DNA from: Aquimarina mytili
GTDB taxonomy: Bacteria; Bacteroidota; Bacteroidia; Flavobacteriales; Flavobacteriaceae
Length of the DNA stretch: 64,000 nt
Reading direction: 5' to 3'
NCBI RefSeq assembly: GCF_016735115.1
Contig: NZ_JAERQJ010000001.1
Location: 124,001 to 188,000 of the forward strand
Positions 24,993 through 33,407 of the stretch are shown piece by piece (position 1 is the stretch's first letter; each line of letters begins with the position of its first letter). The position numbers were made by a program, and so were the translations under genes. The notes beneath the pieces were generated by a model. The model searched no databases and was not told the origin of the DNA. It saw nothing but the letters and a program-made list of their open reading frames with translations.

Positions 24993-26080
24993 TAGTTGGG
25001 TTTATAAATCCATGTTTCTGTAGTGATGCCGGATAATACTTCGACAGTGTCCATACTTTGCAGTCCGATTTTTATTTCAATAATCCCAGCATCAGTTTTT
25101 ACCTTGGTATCATCAATCACATACTGTTTAGGTATCGTTAGCACATCTTTTTTAGTATCAATAATAATATTTGCTTCTCCTGATAGCCCTGGATACAATA
25201 CCTCTGGGTTTTGGTCAAATAAGGCTTCCACCATAAAGGTTTGATTACGTTCATCTTTTTTAGGATAGATTTTACTTACTTCAGCTGTAAATACCTTGCT
25301 ATTATAAGCATCCAGGGTGATCACAGCTGTTTGTCCCTTTTTTATTTTTACAATATCCACTTCATCTACGAGCATTTCGATCACAAATACATTTGCGCTA
25401 CCAATAGCGGCCAAAGGTTCTAAAGTATTGACAATCTCTCCCGGATTCTTGTAGAGGGCATATACTTTTCCATGTATTTTACTGTTAATTGTGAAATCTT
25501 TTGTCGTGATAAGCGAAGTTTTATAATTATTTTCAGCTTGTTTTAGTTGGGTTTCGAGCTCATCTTTAGTACGTTGATATTTACTTTTTAGGAGGTTTAA
25601 AGAGCTTTCAGAAAGTTCGTAAGCAAGTTTTTTTGTATCAAATTCTACCTTAGAGCCTATACGTTGTTCCCAAAGATTCTTTTGACGACAATAATTAATA
25701 GAATCATTAGATAACTTCAAGGTTGCGGCCTCAATTTCATCTTGGATACTACTTAAGATGGCAGCACTGCCGTTATAATTTTTTTGAGCAAGATCTAGAG
25801 ATAACTTGGCATTTTCGGTATTTAATTTGGGGTTACTATTGATAATTTGTACCAAAGGCGTTTCTTTTTTAACAACATCTCCTTCTTCTATTAGATTTTT
25901 ATCTAAAATACCATGTACCGCTGCATAGGCATGGTATAAACTGTCTGGTTGGATAGTAACTGAAGAATATACCGATTCGGTAATGGTAGTTTTGGTCGGT
26001 AAGATCTTTTGATCATTAGGAGTACAAGATGCTATAAGGATATAAAAAAATAGCAACAAAAACTGCTTATAGGCGCCCAT
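24992..26080 (-). CDS. Lipoprotein HlyD/MacA-like periplasmic adaptor
   Basis: 362 residues with a lipoprotein signal (lipobox IASC, Cys near residue 19). Biotinyl-lipoyl halves flank a long coiled-coil hairpin (about 90-185, with LAYELSESSLNLLKSKYQRT), then a beta-barrel domain with IGSANVFVIEMLVDEVDIVKI and a membrane-proximal domain. It links the inner-membrane permease to an outer-membrane channel, which is not in this window. A GACATTTG element at 26099-26092 stands 23 nt from the FNR-type palindrome at 26123, so anaerobic induction is possible. Confidence 0.86.
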   Translation of the reverse strand: MGAYKQFLLLFFYILIASCTPNDQKILPTKTTITESVYSSVTIQPDSLYHAYAAVHGILDKNLIEEGDVVKKETPLVQIINSNPKLNTENAKLSLDLAQKNYNGSAAILSSIQDEIEAATLKLSNDSINYCRQKNLWEQRIGSKVEFDTKKLAYELSESSLNLLKSKYQRTKDELETQLKQAENNYKTSLITTKDFTINSKIHGKVYALYKNPGEIVNTLEPLAAIGSANVFVIEMLVDEVDIVKIKKGQTAVITLDAYNSKVFTAEVSKIYPKKDERNQTFMVEALFDQNPEVLYPGLSGEANIIIDTKKDVLTIPKQYVIDDTKVKTDAGIIEIKIGLQSMDTVEVLSGITTETWIYKPN

Positions 26081-26122
26081 TGTTTTTTCTTCAAATGTCT
26101 GCGAAAACTAGAATTTTTGGAA

Positions 26123-26165
26123 TGATATTTATCATATTTAATATAGAATTGAGCAGTTATTTTTG
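26123..26165 (+). promoter_or_regulatory. FNR-type promoter of the membrane protein-hpf pair (possibly bidirectional)
   Basis: TGAT-ATTT-ATCA at 26123-26134 and a perfect -7 TATTTTTG at 26158-26165, gap 23 nt. In the other direction GACATTTG at 26099-26092 has the same gap and could serve the HlyD operon. Confidence 0.72.
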
Positions 26166-26189
26166 AATAAATAACGAAAGCCAGGAGCT

Positions 26190-26576
26190 ATGGATATTTC
26201 TATTTTTTTAGCAAAGTTTTGGGGTTGGTACCTGATTATATTTTTCTTTATTCTAAGTTTTAATCCCACTCGGATTAAACAAATTTTTGATGACTTAAAG
26301 GATCAAAAGTTTCTGATCATTACCTCATTTGTAGGAATCATCGTTGGATTGCTTACGATTCTTTTTCACAACGTTTGGGAACCAAATTGGAAATTTATAA
26401 TCACTGCAATTGGTTGGATGGCATTAGGTATAGGATTGGCTCTTTTTACCTTTCCTGTTCAAACCACAAAATGGCTAGAAGCTAGTAATGTGAAATTAGT
26501 GCAGCTCATATATATACTCTTATTTCTAATTGGAGTATATTTATTAAATGCTGCTTATCAACTGGTTCCTTATTAA
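26190..26576 (+). CDS. Four-span membrane protein, unknown
   Basis: 128 residues with four hydrophobic segments (about 8-25, 43-60, 69-88, 104-122). No cleavable signal and no family I can name. The WGWYLIIFFFILSFNPTRI start and HNVWEPNW loop are the main landmarks. It lies directly behind the FNR-type promoter and 37 bp ahead of the hibernation factor, so it is probably expressed when oxygen falls. Confidence 0.65.
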   Translation: MDISIFLAKFWGWYLIIFFFILSFNPTRIKQIFDDLKDQKFLIITSFVGIIVGLLTILFHNVWEPNWKFIITAIGWMALGIGLALFTFPVQTTKWLEASNVKLVQLIYILLFLIGVYLLNAAYQLVPY

Positions 26577-26613
26577 GATTGAATACTTTATAAATTTAAA
26601 TAAATAATTGCAT

Positions 26614-26916
26614 ATGAAAACGAACATTCAATTTGTACAAATGCCAACGAGTGAGGCTATGGAAGGCTATGTGCATGAAAAATTAGATAAGTTTTACAAA
26701 AAATATGATTGGATTATCAAAACTGATGTATTTTTCAAAAAAGAAAACGACCCAAAAGGAAAAGGAAAGATTTGTGACCTGGAGTTAAGTCTGCCTGGCC
26801 CAAAGATATATGCCACATCAAACGAGAAAAATTTTGAACTGGCTTTTAAAGAAAGTTTAAGTGATATTGAGAAACAACTTAAAAAAAGAAAACAAGATAT
26901 GAAACCCTACATGTAG
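26614..26916 (+). CDS. hpf: Ribosome hibernation promoting factor (HPF/RaiA family)
   Basis: 100 residues from ATG 26614. The sigma-54-modulation/HPF fold is visible: MKTNIQFVQMPTSEAMEGYV and LDKFYKKYDWI, then DVFFKKEN, and basic KQLKKRKQDMKPYM at the C-terminus with spaced Lys/Arg. It lacks the dimerising C-terminal domain of long HPF. Short HPF proteins bind the 30S decoding centre and stop translation in resting cells. The position behind an FNR-type promoter suggests induction during oxygen limitation. Confidence 0.88.
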   Translation: MKTNIQFVQMPTSEAMEGYVHEKLDKFYKKYDWIIKTDVFFKKENDPKGKGKICDLELSLPGPKIYATSNEKNFELAFKESLSDIEKQLKKRKQDMKPYM

Positions 26917-26963
26917 TATTGTTTTTATTGAGTTTTGCTGAATGTTACAAAAAACCTAGAAAC

Positions 26964-27006
26964 TGATAATTGTCATATTTTTAGAGGTGTTTATGGAGTA
27001 TTTTAG
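26964..27006 (+). promoter_or_regulatory. FNR-type promoter with no annotated gene downstream
   Basis: TGAT-AATT-GTCA at 26964-26975 and TATTTTAG at 26999-27006 (one mismatch to TAnnTTTG), gap 23 nt. It points to a 200-nt region ending in a terminator with no long ORF. Confidence 0.6.
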
Positions 27007-27120
27007 CAGGGTAGTTGAACAATGATTTTTTGTATTTTTTAGTTAAAAATAAGTTTTTGTTATCGCAATGTGACAAAAACCAAATCGAAGAAGTTAAAAA
27101 TATTTTAGGATGATAATCCA

Positions 27121-27201
27121 ATGTCTTTATTTAGAAATAAATGGAGTATGAAGATTATGCAGATGCTATATAAAAATAATTTCTTCGAAGTAAACAGGTA
27201 G
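27121..27201 (+). CDS. Possible 26-residue small protein
   Basis: ATG at 27121 opens a frame of 26 codons ending in TAG at 27199-27201, which falls inside the terminator stem. AGGA at 27107-27110 could aid initiation. The peptide is basic and hydrophobic (starting MSLFRNKWSMKIMQMLYKNN). Only the surrounding signals support it. Confidence 0.22.
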   Translation: MSLFRNKWSMKIMQMLYKNNFFEVNR

Positions 27202-27226
27202 ATTTTCATTTACCTGTTTCTGTTTT
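27192..27226 (+). terminator. Terminator of the gene-less transcript
   Basis: AAACAGGTA (27192-27200) pairs with TACCTGTTT (27211-27219), then CTGTTTTT follows on the plus strand. The minus strand has no T run after the hairpin, so it serves a plus-strand transcript rather than the convergent gene. Confidence 0.65.
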
Positions 27227-27239
27227 TATGTCTTTATTG

Positions 27240-28448
27240 TCAATGGTCTACCTTCTTCAAGTATTGTTCAATTTTGCTTATCTCTTTTGTTTTTTGAGGA
27301 GCATTATATTTTGACCAAAATGCTGCATTGTATTCGTTTGATTGATTTTCAAGACTATTTCCAATATTCATATTTTGTTGAAAAGGATATTTGTCAAGAT
27401 CATCCACAATTATTTTATTTATAAATAACTCCTTTTTAGGGTTTTTAATAAATAGTAAATTGTTAGGTTTTTTAACATCATAAATTTTCCAGGTATCCTC
27501 CTCTTTTTGATATTTTAGATACATTTTATTATTATACTCTTGATATTCAAAAATGACATTATAATATACTTGTTCTTGTCCGTTTGTTAACCTTCTTTTC
27601 CATGATTTTCCATTATGCGCACTGCGTGTAAGCTCTAATCTTACAAAAGCAAAAGACTCTGTATCAATATATAATATTGCTTTTTGAAAAGGAGGATCTG
27701 TCCCTTTTATTTTATAGACATACTTCTTGTTGTAAAGCAAAATGTCTTCCAATTCATATTTCCATCCATTTTTGCCTTTGATAGGACCGTAATCGAATCG
27801 AATAAAATCGTCTTCGATTAGATCTATAATCGAATTTTTTCTATCCCATTGTTCATTCCATGGGTTTTTTTGTGCGATATATCTATTTCTTATTTCAACT
27901 AATTCTACTTTTGCTTCGGTTTCTATATCTGTAGGCTGATTATAAAACTTAGCCGCGCACTCAAGATATTCTACATAAGTACTATCTTCTTTTTGAAGAT
28001 CTCGAACAAACCCTTCAAGAATATAAGGTTGATTAGGATAGTTTTTGTTAATCTCTTGATACGCCTTTTTAACAATTTGTTTGGCTGTTAGTTTTTTCTT
28101 TTTTGTAGTCTTAATTACTACTTCATCGAGACTTTTAATTTGAGTACTTAGAAATATATTTTGATTGGTTGTAAAATCGCCAATTCTTTTCTCCACAGAA
28201 CCATATCCGAGACTAGATATTACTATGGTATTTGCATCTTTGAAATTAGAAATATGAAAAATAAATTTACCTTCTTCGTTAGAAGTGGTACCTATTGATT
28301 GTCCTTTTAAATATATAGATGCAAATGCAATTGGTTCATTATTTGTTATATCTAAAATCTTACCTGTAATGGTTTGCTCATCATTTTGTGCAATAGTTAT
28401 ACTTGAAAAAAATGAAATAATAGTAAAAACAAAAAATCTAATAGTCAT
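27240..28448 (-). CDS. Secreted carboxypeptidase-regulatory-like (CarboxypepD_reg) protein
   Basis: 402 residues from ATG 28448; a TTG 24 bp upstream gives a poorer start because the signal peptide MTIRFFVFTIISFFSSIT follows the ATG. The regulatory-like beta-sandwich at about 24-105 has TGKILDITNNEPIAFASIYL and ISSLGYGSVEKRI. The rest is a DUF4747/5686-like unknown domain: after KQIVKKAYQEINKNYPNQPY there is a beta-rich region. It resembles the lone CarboxypepD_reg proteins common in Bacteroidota. A -7 box is predicted just upstream. Confidence 0.72.
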   Translation of the reverse strand: MTIRFFVFTIISFFSSITIAQNDEQTITGKILDITNNEPIAFASIYLKGQSIGTTSNEEGKFIFHISNFKDANTIVISSLGYGSVEKRIGDFTTNQNIFLSTQIKSLDEVVIKTTKKKKLTAKQIVKKAYQEINKNYPNQPYILEGFVRDLQKEDSTYVEYLECAAKFYNQPTDIETEAKVELVEIRNRYIAQKNPWNEQWDRKNSIIDLIEDDFIRFDYGPIKGKNGWKYELEDILLYNKKYVYKIKGTDPPFQKAILYIDTESFAFVRLELTRSAHNGKSWKRRLTNGQEQVYYNVIFEYQEYNNKMYLKYQKEEDTWKIYDVKKPNNLLFIKNPKKELFINKIIVDDLDKYPFQQNMNIGNSLENQSNEYNAAFWSKYNAPQKTKEISKIEQYLKKVDH

Positions 28449-28469
28449 GTTGATAGTATGATGACGAAT

Positions 28470-28477
28470 CAAATATA
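28470..28477 (-). promoter_or_regulatory. -7 element of the CarboxypepD_reg gene
   Basis: On the minus strand TATATTTG at 28477-28470, a perfect TAnnTTTG, 21 nt ahead of the ATG. No FNR-type palindrome at the fixed 23-nt gap. The rest of 28449-28763 (315 bp) shows no ORF or strong hairpin. Confidence 0.5.
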
Positions 28478-28763
28478 GATTCGTTACTTTTTCCTTATTC
28501 TTTCTTGCACTAAAATAATACTAAATATATTATGTAATTCGTCTACTTTCCTTTGGGTCGAAGTAAAGTTAGGATTCTTCTATATTTTCTCTAACCAAAA
28601 TTGATGTTGCGTATGTCTTTTTAAACTTTTTAGTTACTTTAAATTTGGAAAAGCTTCGTGGTTATTATAGATAGTAAATTCATCATTTTTTAGTACAAAT
28701 TAGAGTCTAGGCTCAAATCTCAGCTGATGTAAGTTGATTGCTATACTATGATTCTTTTAAGTG

Positions 28764-29387
28764 TTAAAATGAAGTTTCTATGGCATAGAGATTCCAAAGA
28801 TTATTTTTGTTTTTGACTGCAATAAGATCTGATGATAAAAAATGGGAGTGTATAACCGGAGGCTTTCTAAGCCTGTCTTTTTTATACACTAGATGTATGG
28901 GGCCATTTAAAAAAGTTTTACTTTTTCCGGTAGTATCAATAACGATTTCATCATAACTATACGAAACTACTTTCTTATCCAATAAATCATTTCTTCCTAA
29001 TTCTTCTTTAGCGATTTTAAGCACAATGGCATGACCATTTTCAAAATTAGTAGCATTAAGAAATTCTGGTTTAATGACAGTATTACCTTTTTTATCTATA
29101 TAACCAAATTGGGATATACCATTTGCTTTTTGCTGTATACGGCATCTACCATCTTCAAAGTATGGATATGCAGTAGTATTTTTATCGGTTTTAGAAAGCA
29201 CAAGATCGTCTCTATAAGCAATTACTAATGCTCCTTTTTTATCTATAAAGCCCCATTGTGTTCCTTGTCTTACTGCGGCCAGTTCTTCATGAAAAGGAGC
29301 AATCTCATCTATATTTTTGAGTACTTGTGATGATCCCATAAAGGGCAACATCAAAACTAGGTTTATTAAAATGAATATACGTCTCAT
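28764..29387 (-). CDS. Secreted WG-repeat protein
   Basis: 207 residues, signal peptide ending near residue 20 (..FMGSSQ). WG/KWG-type repeats: WGFIDKKGALVIAYRDD at about 45 and FGYIDKKGNTVIKPEFL near 93. WG repeats form beta structures in exported or intracellular binding proteins; the ligand is unknown. The gene has an FNR-type promoter (palindrome with TGAG in one half). Confidence 0.75.
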   Translation of the reverse strand: MRRIFILINLVLMLPFMGSSQVLKNIDEIAPFHEELAAVRQGTQWGFIDKKGALVIAYRDDLVLSKTDKNTTAYPYFEDGRCRIQQKANGISQFGYIDKKGNTVIKPEFLNATNFENGHAIVLKIAKEELGRNDLLDKKVVSYSYDEIVIDTTGKSKTFLNGPIHLVYKKDRLRKPPVIHSHFLSSDLIAVKNKNNLWNLYAIETSF

Positions 29388-29413
29388 TATTATGTGTTTT
29401 AAGGGTTATTCCT

Positions 29414-29456
29414 TAAAATTACCAATGGATAAGGAGAGATAAAATGAGAAATATCA
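29414..29456 (-). promoter_or_regulatory. FNR-type promoter of the WG-repeat gene
   Basis: TGAG-AAAT-ATCA at 29445-29456 (one half is TGAG) and, on the minus strand, TAATTTTA at 29421-29414, gap 23 nt. Confidence 0.55.
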
Positions 29457-29466
29457 TACAGTGGGT

Positions 29467-29739
29467 TTATTTTAAAATTTCAAAAAGAGTGAAGTGTTGC
29501 ATACTTGCTTCTTCAAAAGAGACATGATCTACATTGGCAAATTTAGGGCCTATATGGCACCAATCTACTAATAACTGTAGCTGATTTTGATCTCCTTCGG
29601 CTTCGATATAAACATCTCCATTTGGTAGATTTTTCACAAAACCAGTGACCCCCAATTCCTGAGCTTTATCCAGAGTACTTTTTCGGTACCATACACCTTG
29701 TACTTTCCCTGATACTATAATGTTGTAATGTTTTATCAT
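29467..29739 (-). CDS. acyP: Acylphosphatase
   Basis: 90 residues from ATG 29739; the frame is open further upstream but the ATG matches the family start. The signature VSGKVQGVWYRKSTLDKA holds the phosphate-binding loop with the catalytic Arg (R19), and GFVKNLPNGDVYIEAEG has the catalytic Asn. It hydrolyses the acyl-phosphate bond of compounds such as acetyl phosphate or 1,3-bisphosphoglycerate. The FNR site at 29808 faces away toward the Usp gene. Confidence 0.93.
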   Translation of the reverse strand: MIKHYNIIVSGKVQGVWYRKSTLDKAQELGVTGFVKNLPNGDVYIEAEGDQNQLQLLVDWCHIGPKFANVDHVSFEEASMQHFTLFEILK

Positions 29740-29807
29740 TGTGTGAAATGAAATAACTGTTATGTATTTATAGCGAAAGATAGGGCAAATTTTATGAATC
29801 AAGAGTA

Positions 29808-29850
29808 TGACAATTATCATATTAATTAAGGAATACATGATCTAATTTTG
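29808..29850 (+). promoter_or_regulatory. FNR-type promoter of the first Usp gene
   Basis: TGAC-AATT-ATCA at 29808-29819 and a perfect -7 TAATTTTG at 29843-29850, gap 23 nt, 23 nt ahead of the ATG at 29873. Confidence 0.72.
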
Positions 29851-29872
29851 AGAGTATAAAAACAGAGAACAC

Positions 29873-30712
29873 ATGAAAAAAATTCTTGTCCCAGTAGATT
29901 TTTCTGAATATTCAGAATATGCTTTGCAGGCAGCTGCGAGTATTGCTAAACAGCAAAATGCTAAAATTATAGTATTGCATATGCTTGGATTGTCTGAAGC
30001 GGTATTGACCAAAAATGAAGGCCAGGAGGTAGCCGAAGCAATGTATTATATGAAACTTGCCGAAAAAAGGTTTAAGACGTTTTTGGATAAAGAGTATTTA
30101 AAAGGAATCCAAATTGAGGAAACCGTACAGAACTATAAAATCTTTAGCGAAGTAAATGAGGTTGCACATGAAAATGATGCTGATCTTATTATTATGGGAT
30201 CTCATGGCACAACAGGTTTGCGAGAAGAAGTCTTTATAGGCTCAAATACCGAAAAAGTGGTTCGTACTGCTGATGTACCGGTATTGGTTATAAAAAAACC
30301 GGTCAATGATTTTAAAATAGAAGAAGTGGTATTTGCCTGTGATTTTAAAATGGAAAATATCAGACCTTATCTTAATGCAGTCAAATTATTTGAATCCTTA
30401 GGAGCTAATATACATCTGCTATATGTAAACTTACCAGGAGAACGATTTAGAAATTCTAATGAAATCGAAGAAAAAGTAAAAGAGTTTCTTTTTAAAGCAG
30501 AATCGGGTAACTTAGAAATGCTTGATAAGGTAGTGTATTATAGTGATTATAGTGTAGAAAGAGGGGTTTTTAATTATAGTAATAAAATCAATGCTGATGC
30601 TATTGCGATTCCAACGCATGGTCGACGAGGCTTAGCACATTTCTTTAGCGGAAGCATAGGCGAGGATATTGCAAATCATGCTACAAAACCAGTAATAACC
30701 TTTAAAATATAA
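29873..30712 (+). CDS. Universal stress protein, two Usp domains both with nucleotide motif
   Basis: 279 residues, two Usp folds (about 1-140 and 145-279). The first has the ATP-binding motif G-SH-G-x9-GS (GSHGTTGLREEVFIGSN near 108). The second retains a close form, PTHG-x9-GS (THGRRGLAHFFSGSIGED near 250), with Pro at the first Gly. This sets it apart from the six other Usp proteins of the window, whose second halves have lost the motif. Usp proteins help survival of energy and oxygen stress. The gene is alone behind its FNR-type promoter. Confidence 0.92.
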   Translation: MKKILVPVDFSEYSEYALQAAASIAKQQNAKIIVLHMLGLSEAVLTKNEGQEVAEAMYYMKLAEKRFKTFLDKEYLKGIQIEETVQNYKIFSEVNEVAHENDADLIIMGSHGTTGLREEVFIGSNTEKVVRTADVPVLVIKKPVNDFKIEEVVFACDFKMENIRPYLNAVKLFESLGANIHLLYVNLPGERFRNSNEIEEKVKEFLFKAESGNLEMLDKVVYYSDYSVERGVFNYSNKINADAIAIPTHGRRGLAHFFSGSIGEDIANHATKPVITFKI

Positions 30713-30768
30713 CCTCATAAAATTATTTTCCTTGTAAAAGTTGGGTTTTCAATAAAGGGGGTTACAGT

Positions 30769-30798
30769 ATTGTCCTGAAATTTGATTTTCAGGACAAT
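30769..30798. terminator. Inverted repeat between convergent Usp and deoD genes
   Basis: ATTGTCCTGAAA (30769-30780) pairs over 12 bp with TTTCAGGACAAT (30787-30798). No clear T run on either strand; it may be a bidirectional terminator. Confidence 0.5.
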
Positions 30799-30799
30799 A

Positions 30800-31498
30800 T
30801 TATAATATACCCAAGGCAAGTTTTATCATCTTACTAAATGTAGTCTCACGTTCTTCGGGTAATGTTCTTTCTCCTGTAACTAACGAATCTGAAATAGTTA
30901 GAATAGTTAGTGCTTCTACATTAAATTTTGCGGCAATAGTGTATAATCCAGCAGTTTCCATTTCAACACAAAGCACGCCATAATCTGCCCAATGTTTGTA
31001 AGAATCCGGATCATCTTCATAAAATTCGTCTGAGGATAATACATTTCCTGCCTTTATCGGAATATTATGATCCATGGCATACCGAGTAGCTTTCATAAAC
31101 AAGTCAAAACTGGCTGTGGGTGAATAATCTGCATTAATAAACCGTGTGTTATTAATACCCGAGGTAGAAGATGCAGCCATGGCAATAACGATATCCCTTA
31201 TATGTATATCTTCTTGATATGACCCTGCTGATCCGACTCTAATGAGGTTTTTGACACCATAATGGTTAATGAGCTCATGACAGTATATTAACGCCGAGGG
31301 GATTCCCATTCCTGTTCCTTGTACCGAAACGCGTTTGTTTTTATAAGTTCCGGTATATCCAAGCATTCCTCTAATTTCATTATAACAAAAAGGGTCGTCT
31401 AAGAAGGTCTCTGCGATCCATTTAGCTCTCAATGGATCGCCTGGTAATAAAACTGTTTCGGCTATGTCACCTGGTTGGGCACCTATATGTACACTCAT
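30800..31498 (-). CDS. deoD: Purine-nucleoside phosphorylase (DeoD type)
   Basis: 232 residues with the hexameric PNP layout: [22 protein letters not shown] at the start, [16 protein letters not shown] near 60 and [15 protein letters not shown] near 179, the nucleoside-binding Glu. It cleaves purine (deoxy)nucleosides with phosphate. Last gene of a trx-deoC-deoD run with 2 to 6 bp gaps, which fits deoxynucleoside breakdown into ribose-phosphate and acetaldehyde precursors. Confidence 0.95.
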   Translation of the reverse strand: MSVHIGAQPGDIAETVLLPGDPLRAKWIAETFLDDPFCYNEIRGMLGYTGTYKNKRVSVQGTGMGIPSALIYCHELINHYGVKNLIRVGSAGSYQEDIHIRDIVIAMAASSTSGINNTRFINADYSPTASFDLFMKATRYAMDHNIPIKAGNVLSSDEFYEDDPDSYKHWADYGVLCVEMETAGLYTIAAKFNVEALTILTISDSLVTGERTLPEERETTFSKMIKLALGIL

Positions 31499-31504
31499 TT
31501 GATT

Positions 31505-32149
31505 TTATTTTGAAGTCACAATTTGTATTCCTGATGAGGTGCCTAGTCTTGAAACACCCAAATCTATATATTGCTTTGCAGTTTGAAAATCTCGAATACC
31601 CCCAGAAGCTTTTATCATTACATCCTCCTGCACTTCATTTTTCATTAGTTTTATATCTTCAAGGGTGGCACCGCCAGTTCCAAAACCGGTAGAGGTTTTT
31701 ATAAAATCTGCACCAGCATTCATAGATAATTTACAAGCAACTTTTTTTTCTTCATCGGTTAAATAACAGTTTTCAAAAATTACCTTTAGAACCTTATTTT
31801 CGATGGCTTTTTTGATCGCCCTGATTTCGTCTTCAACAATTTTATAGTATCCAGATTTTAATAATCCAATATTAATAACCATATCAATTTCATCGGCGCC
31901 TTGATCTATACATTTTTTTGCTTCAAAAACCTTAACCTGGTTTACAATTGACCCAAGAGGAAAACCAACAACCGTTGCGACTTTTACATCGGTATGCATT
32001 AGTTCGCTATTGGCTAAGGCAACATAATAACTGTTTACACAAACGGCATAGAAGTTATGCTTTTTGGCTTCGTCGCAAAGTTTTTTAATATCTTCTACAG
32101 TGGCATTAGCTTTTAGTAAGGTATGGTCTATATACTGGTTTAGTAACAT
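31505..32149 (-). CDS. deoC: Deoxyribose-phosphate aldolase
   Basis: 214 residues. DeoC hallmarks: LNQYIDHTLLKANAT, VCVNSYYV, VATVVGFPLGS, ADEIDMVINIG, the Schiff-base Lys in GADFIKTSTGF and KASGGIRD. It splits deoxyribose-5-phosphate to glyceraldehyde-3-phosphate and acetaldehyde. Two bases separate it from thioredoxin, six from deoD. Confidence 0.96.
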   Translation of the reverse strand: MLLNQYIDHTLLKANATVEDIKKLCDEAKKHNFYAVCVNSYYVALANSELMHTDVKVATVVGFPLGSIVNQVKVFEAKKCIDQGADEIDMVINIGLLKSGYYKIVEDEIRAIKKAIENKVLKVIFENCYLTDEEKKVACKLSMNAGADFIKTSTGFGTGGATLEDIKLMKNEVQEDVMIKASGGIRDFQTAKQYIDLGVSRLGTSSGIQIVTSK

Positions 32150-32151
32150 AA

Positions 32152-32451
32152 CTATAGATATGTGTTTATTACTCCTATAATGTCATTTTTTTGTAATACG
32201 CCAGACTGTCTCCAGAGTTGTTTTCCATCTTTAAACAAAATCATTGTAGGAACACCTCGTACTTGATATTTTGCTGATAAGGGTTGATTTTTATCGACAT
32301 TAATCTTTACAATCTTAATGTGATCCCCTAATTCGTCTTTAACTTCTTTAAGAATAGGAGATAGTACCTTACATGGACCACACCAATCAGCAAAAAAATC
32401 GACTAAAACTGGTTTTTTTGAATCTATAATATTGCTAAAACTGCTCTTCAT
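32152..32451 (-). CDS. Thioredoxin
   Basis: 99 residues with the redox motif WCGPCK (C24, C27) and the cis-Pro in VRGVPTMILFKDG. Full-length single thioredoxin domain without signal peptide, thus cytoplasmic. It heads the deoC-deoD operon, perhaps serving ribonucleotide reduction or general reduction. Confidence 0.93.
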   Translation of the reverse strand: MKSSFSNIIDSKKPVLVDFFADWCGPCKVLSPILKEVKDELGDHIKIVKINVDKNQPLSAKYQVRGVPTMILFKDGKQLWRQSGVLQKNDIIGVINTYL

Positions 32452-32512
32452 TATATGTTGTTTTTATACCTAAAATATAATAATGAATCGAGAAAACATC
32501 TAATACAACGAA

Positions 32513-33403
32513 TTAACTTACATTTGGATTAGCATTATATTTTTTTAATAAATGCATAATCTTTGTTATAGGAATAGTTACAGAGTAGGTTCCTGTATAT
32601 GATGGGCAAATAACACAATCATCAAAGTAAAATTCAACAACATCATCATCAATTACAAAGTTATTTTTATACGCTCTAAAATCACCGTCAGAAATTTCCC
32701 AACAATCGTAATATAGTTCTCCAGAATTGATCTTTTCTTTAATCAAATTATTGATGACATTAAATACTGCTTCTTCAGATCCTGTTTTGAAGAGATCATT
32801 AAAATATACAAATTCATGTGTATTAAGGTCAAAATTTATGCAATCAAAAAGATAGGTAGAATAACGCATTCCAGAATAATAGTTTTCTTTGTAAAGAACT
32901 ACACTTAATACCTTATCGTTTACATTGTAAATTTTGTAATCAATGATTCTCTTTTCTCTTAATCTATTTGTTTTTAACGTATCGCAAAGCAGTTCCTTGT
33001 CTTCTAATATTTGATTTTCGGTTTTTTCGATGTTGAGATAGTTTTCTTTGATTACATTGTTAAATACCGAGTAATATTTGTTGATATTTTCATTTAAATA
33101 CGGATACTTATAATCTAAAATGTAAAGATCTTCTTCTTTATAAAACTCTTTTGAGATCACTAATTCCTGTAACTTGGATTTATCGTCTTGAGCTTTAAGT
33201 AATCGTTCTCGTTTAATAGATTTAGTTTTCTCTTTGTCATAATCTTGTATTTCTTCAGAAAATACGGGTACTGAATCTCTAGATTGATTATGGTTTTGTT
33301 GTTTGGTTTCAGTTTTTTCGACATCAGTTGTTTTATTCGATGATGTATCGTTTTTACAAGCAATAAAACTGAATACAATGAGGCAAGTGATTAGGGTTTT
33401 CAT
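32513..33403 (-). CDS. DUF3298-like lipoprotein
   Basis: 296 residues with a lipoprotein signal (lipobox FIAC, Cys16). A charged linker follows (about 17-75), then a DUF4163/DUF3298-like domain, RsiV type: LDYKYPYLNENINKYYSVFN, NYYSGMRYSTYLFDCINFDL and FVYFNDLFKTG. Such domains occur in RsiV-like anti-sigma factors and lysozyme binders; here without a membrane-anchored sigma partner. It lies 4 bp after the DfsB-like gene and may share its FNR-type promoter. Confidence 0.68.
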   Translation of the reverse strand: MKTLITCLIVFSFIACKNDTSSNKTTDVEKTETKQQNHNQSRDSVPVFSEEIQDYDKEKTKSIKRERLLKAQDDKSKLQELVISKEFYKEEDLYILDYKYPYLNENINKYYSVFNNVIKENYLNIEKTENQILEDKELLCDTLKTNRLREKRIIDYKIYNVNDKVLSVVLYKENYYSGMRYSTYLFDCINFDLNTHEFVYFNDLFKTGSEEAVFNVINNLIKEKINSGELYYDCWEISDGDFRAYKNNFVIDDDVVEFYFDDCVICPSYTGTYSVTIPITKIMHLLKKYNANPNVS

Positions 33404-33407
33404 AAGA

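Larger units (their letters stand above)
27010..27226 (+). ncRNA. Candidate FNR-controlled small RNA or short mRNA
   Basis: The interval 26917-27239 has no gene, yet it has a promoter of the window's FNR type at its start and a plus-strand terminator at its end, bounding a transcript of about 215 nt. It could be a regulatory RNA or carry the 26-residue frame at 27121-27201. There is no known RNA family I can match. This is inference from signals. Confidence 0.4.

Noticed and set aside
29740..29838. Upstream extension of the acylphosphatase frame (33 residues)
   Set aside because: The extension would cross the FNR-type site of the Usp gene and add a hydrophobic tail foreign to the family; the ATG at 29739 gives the standard length.
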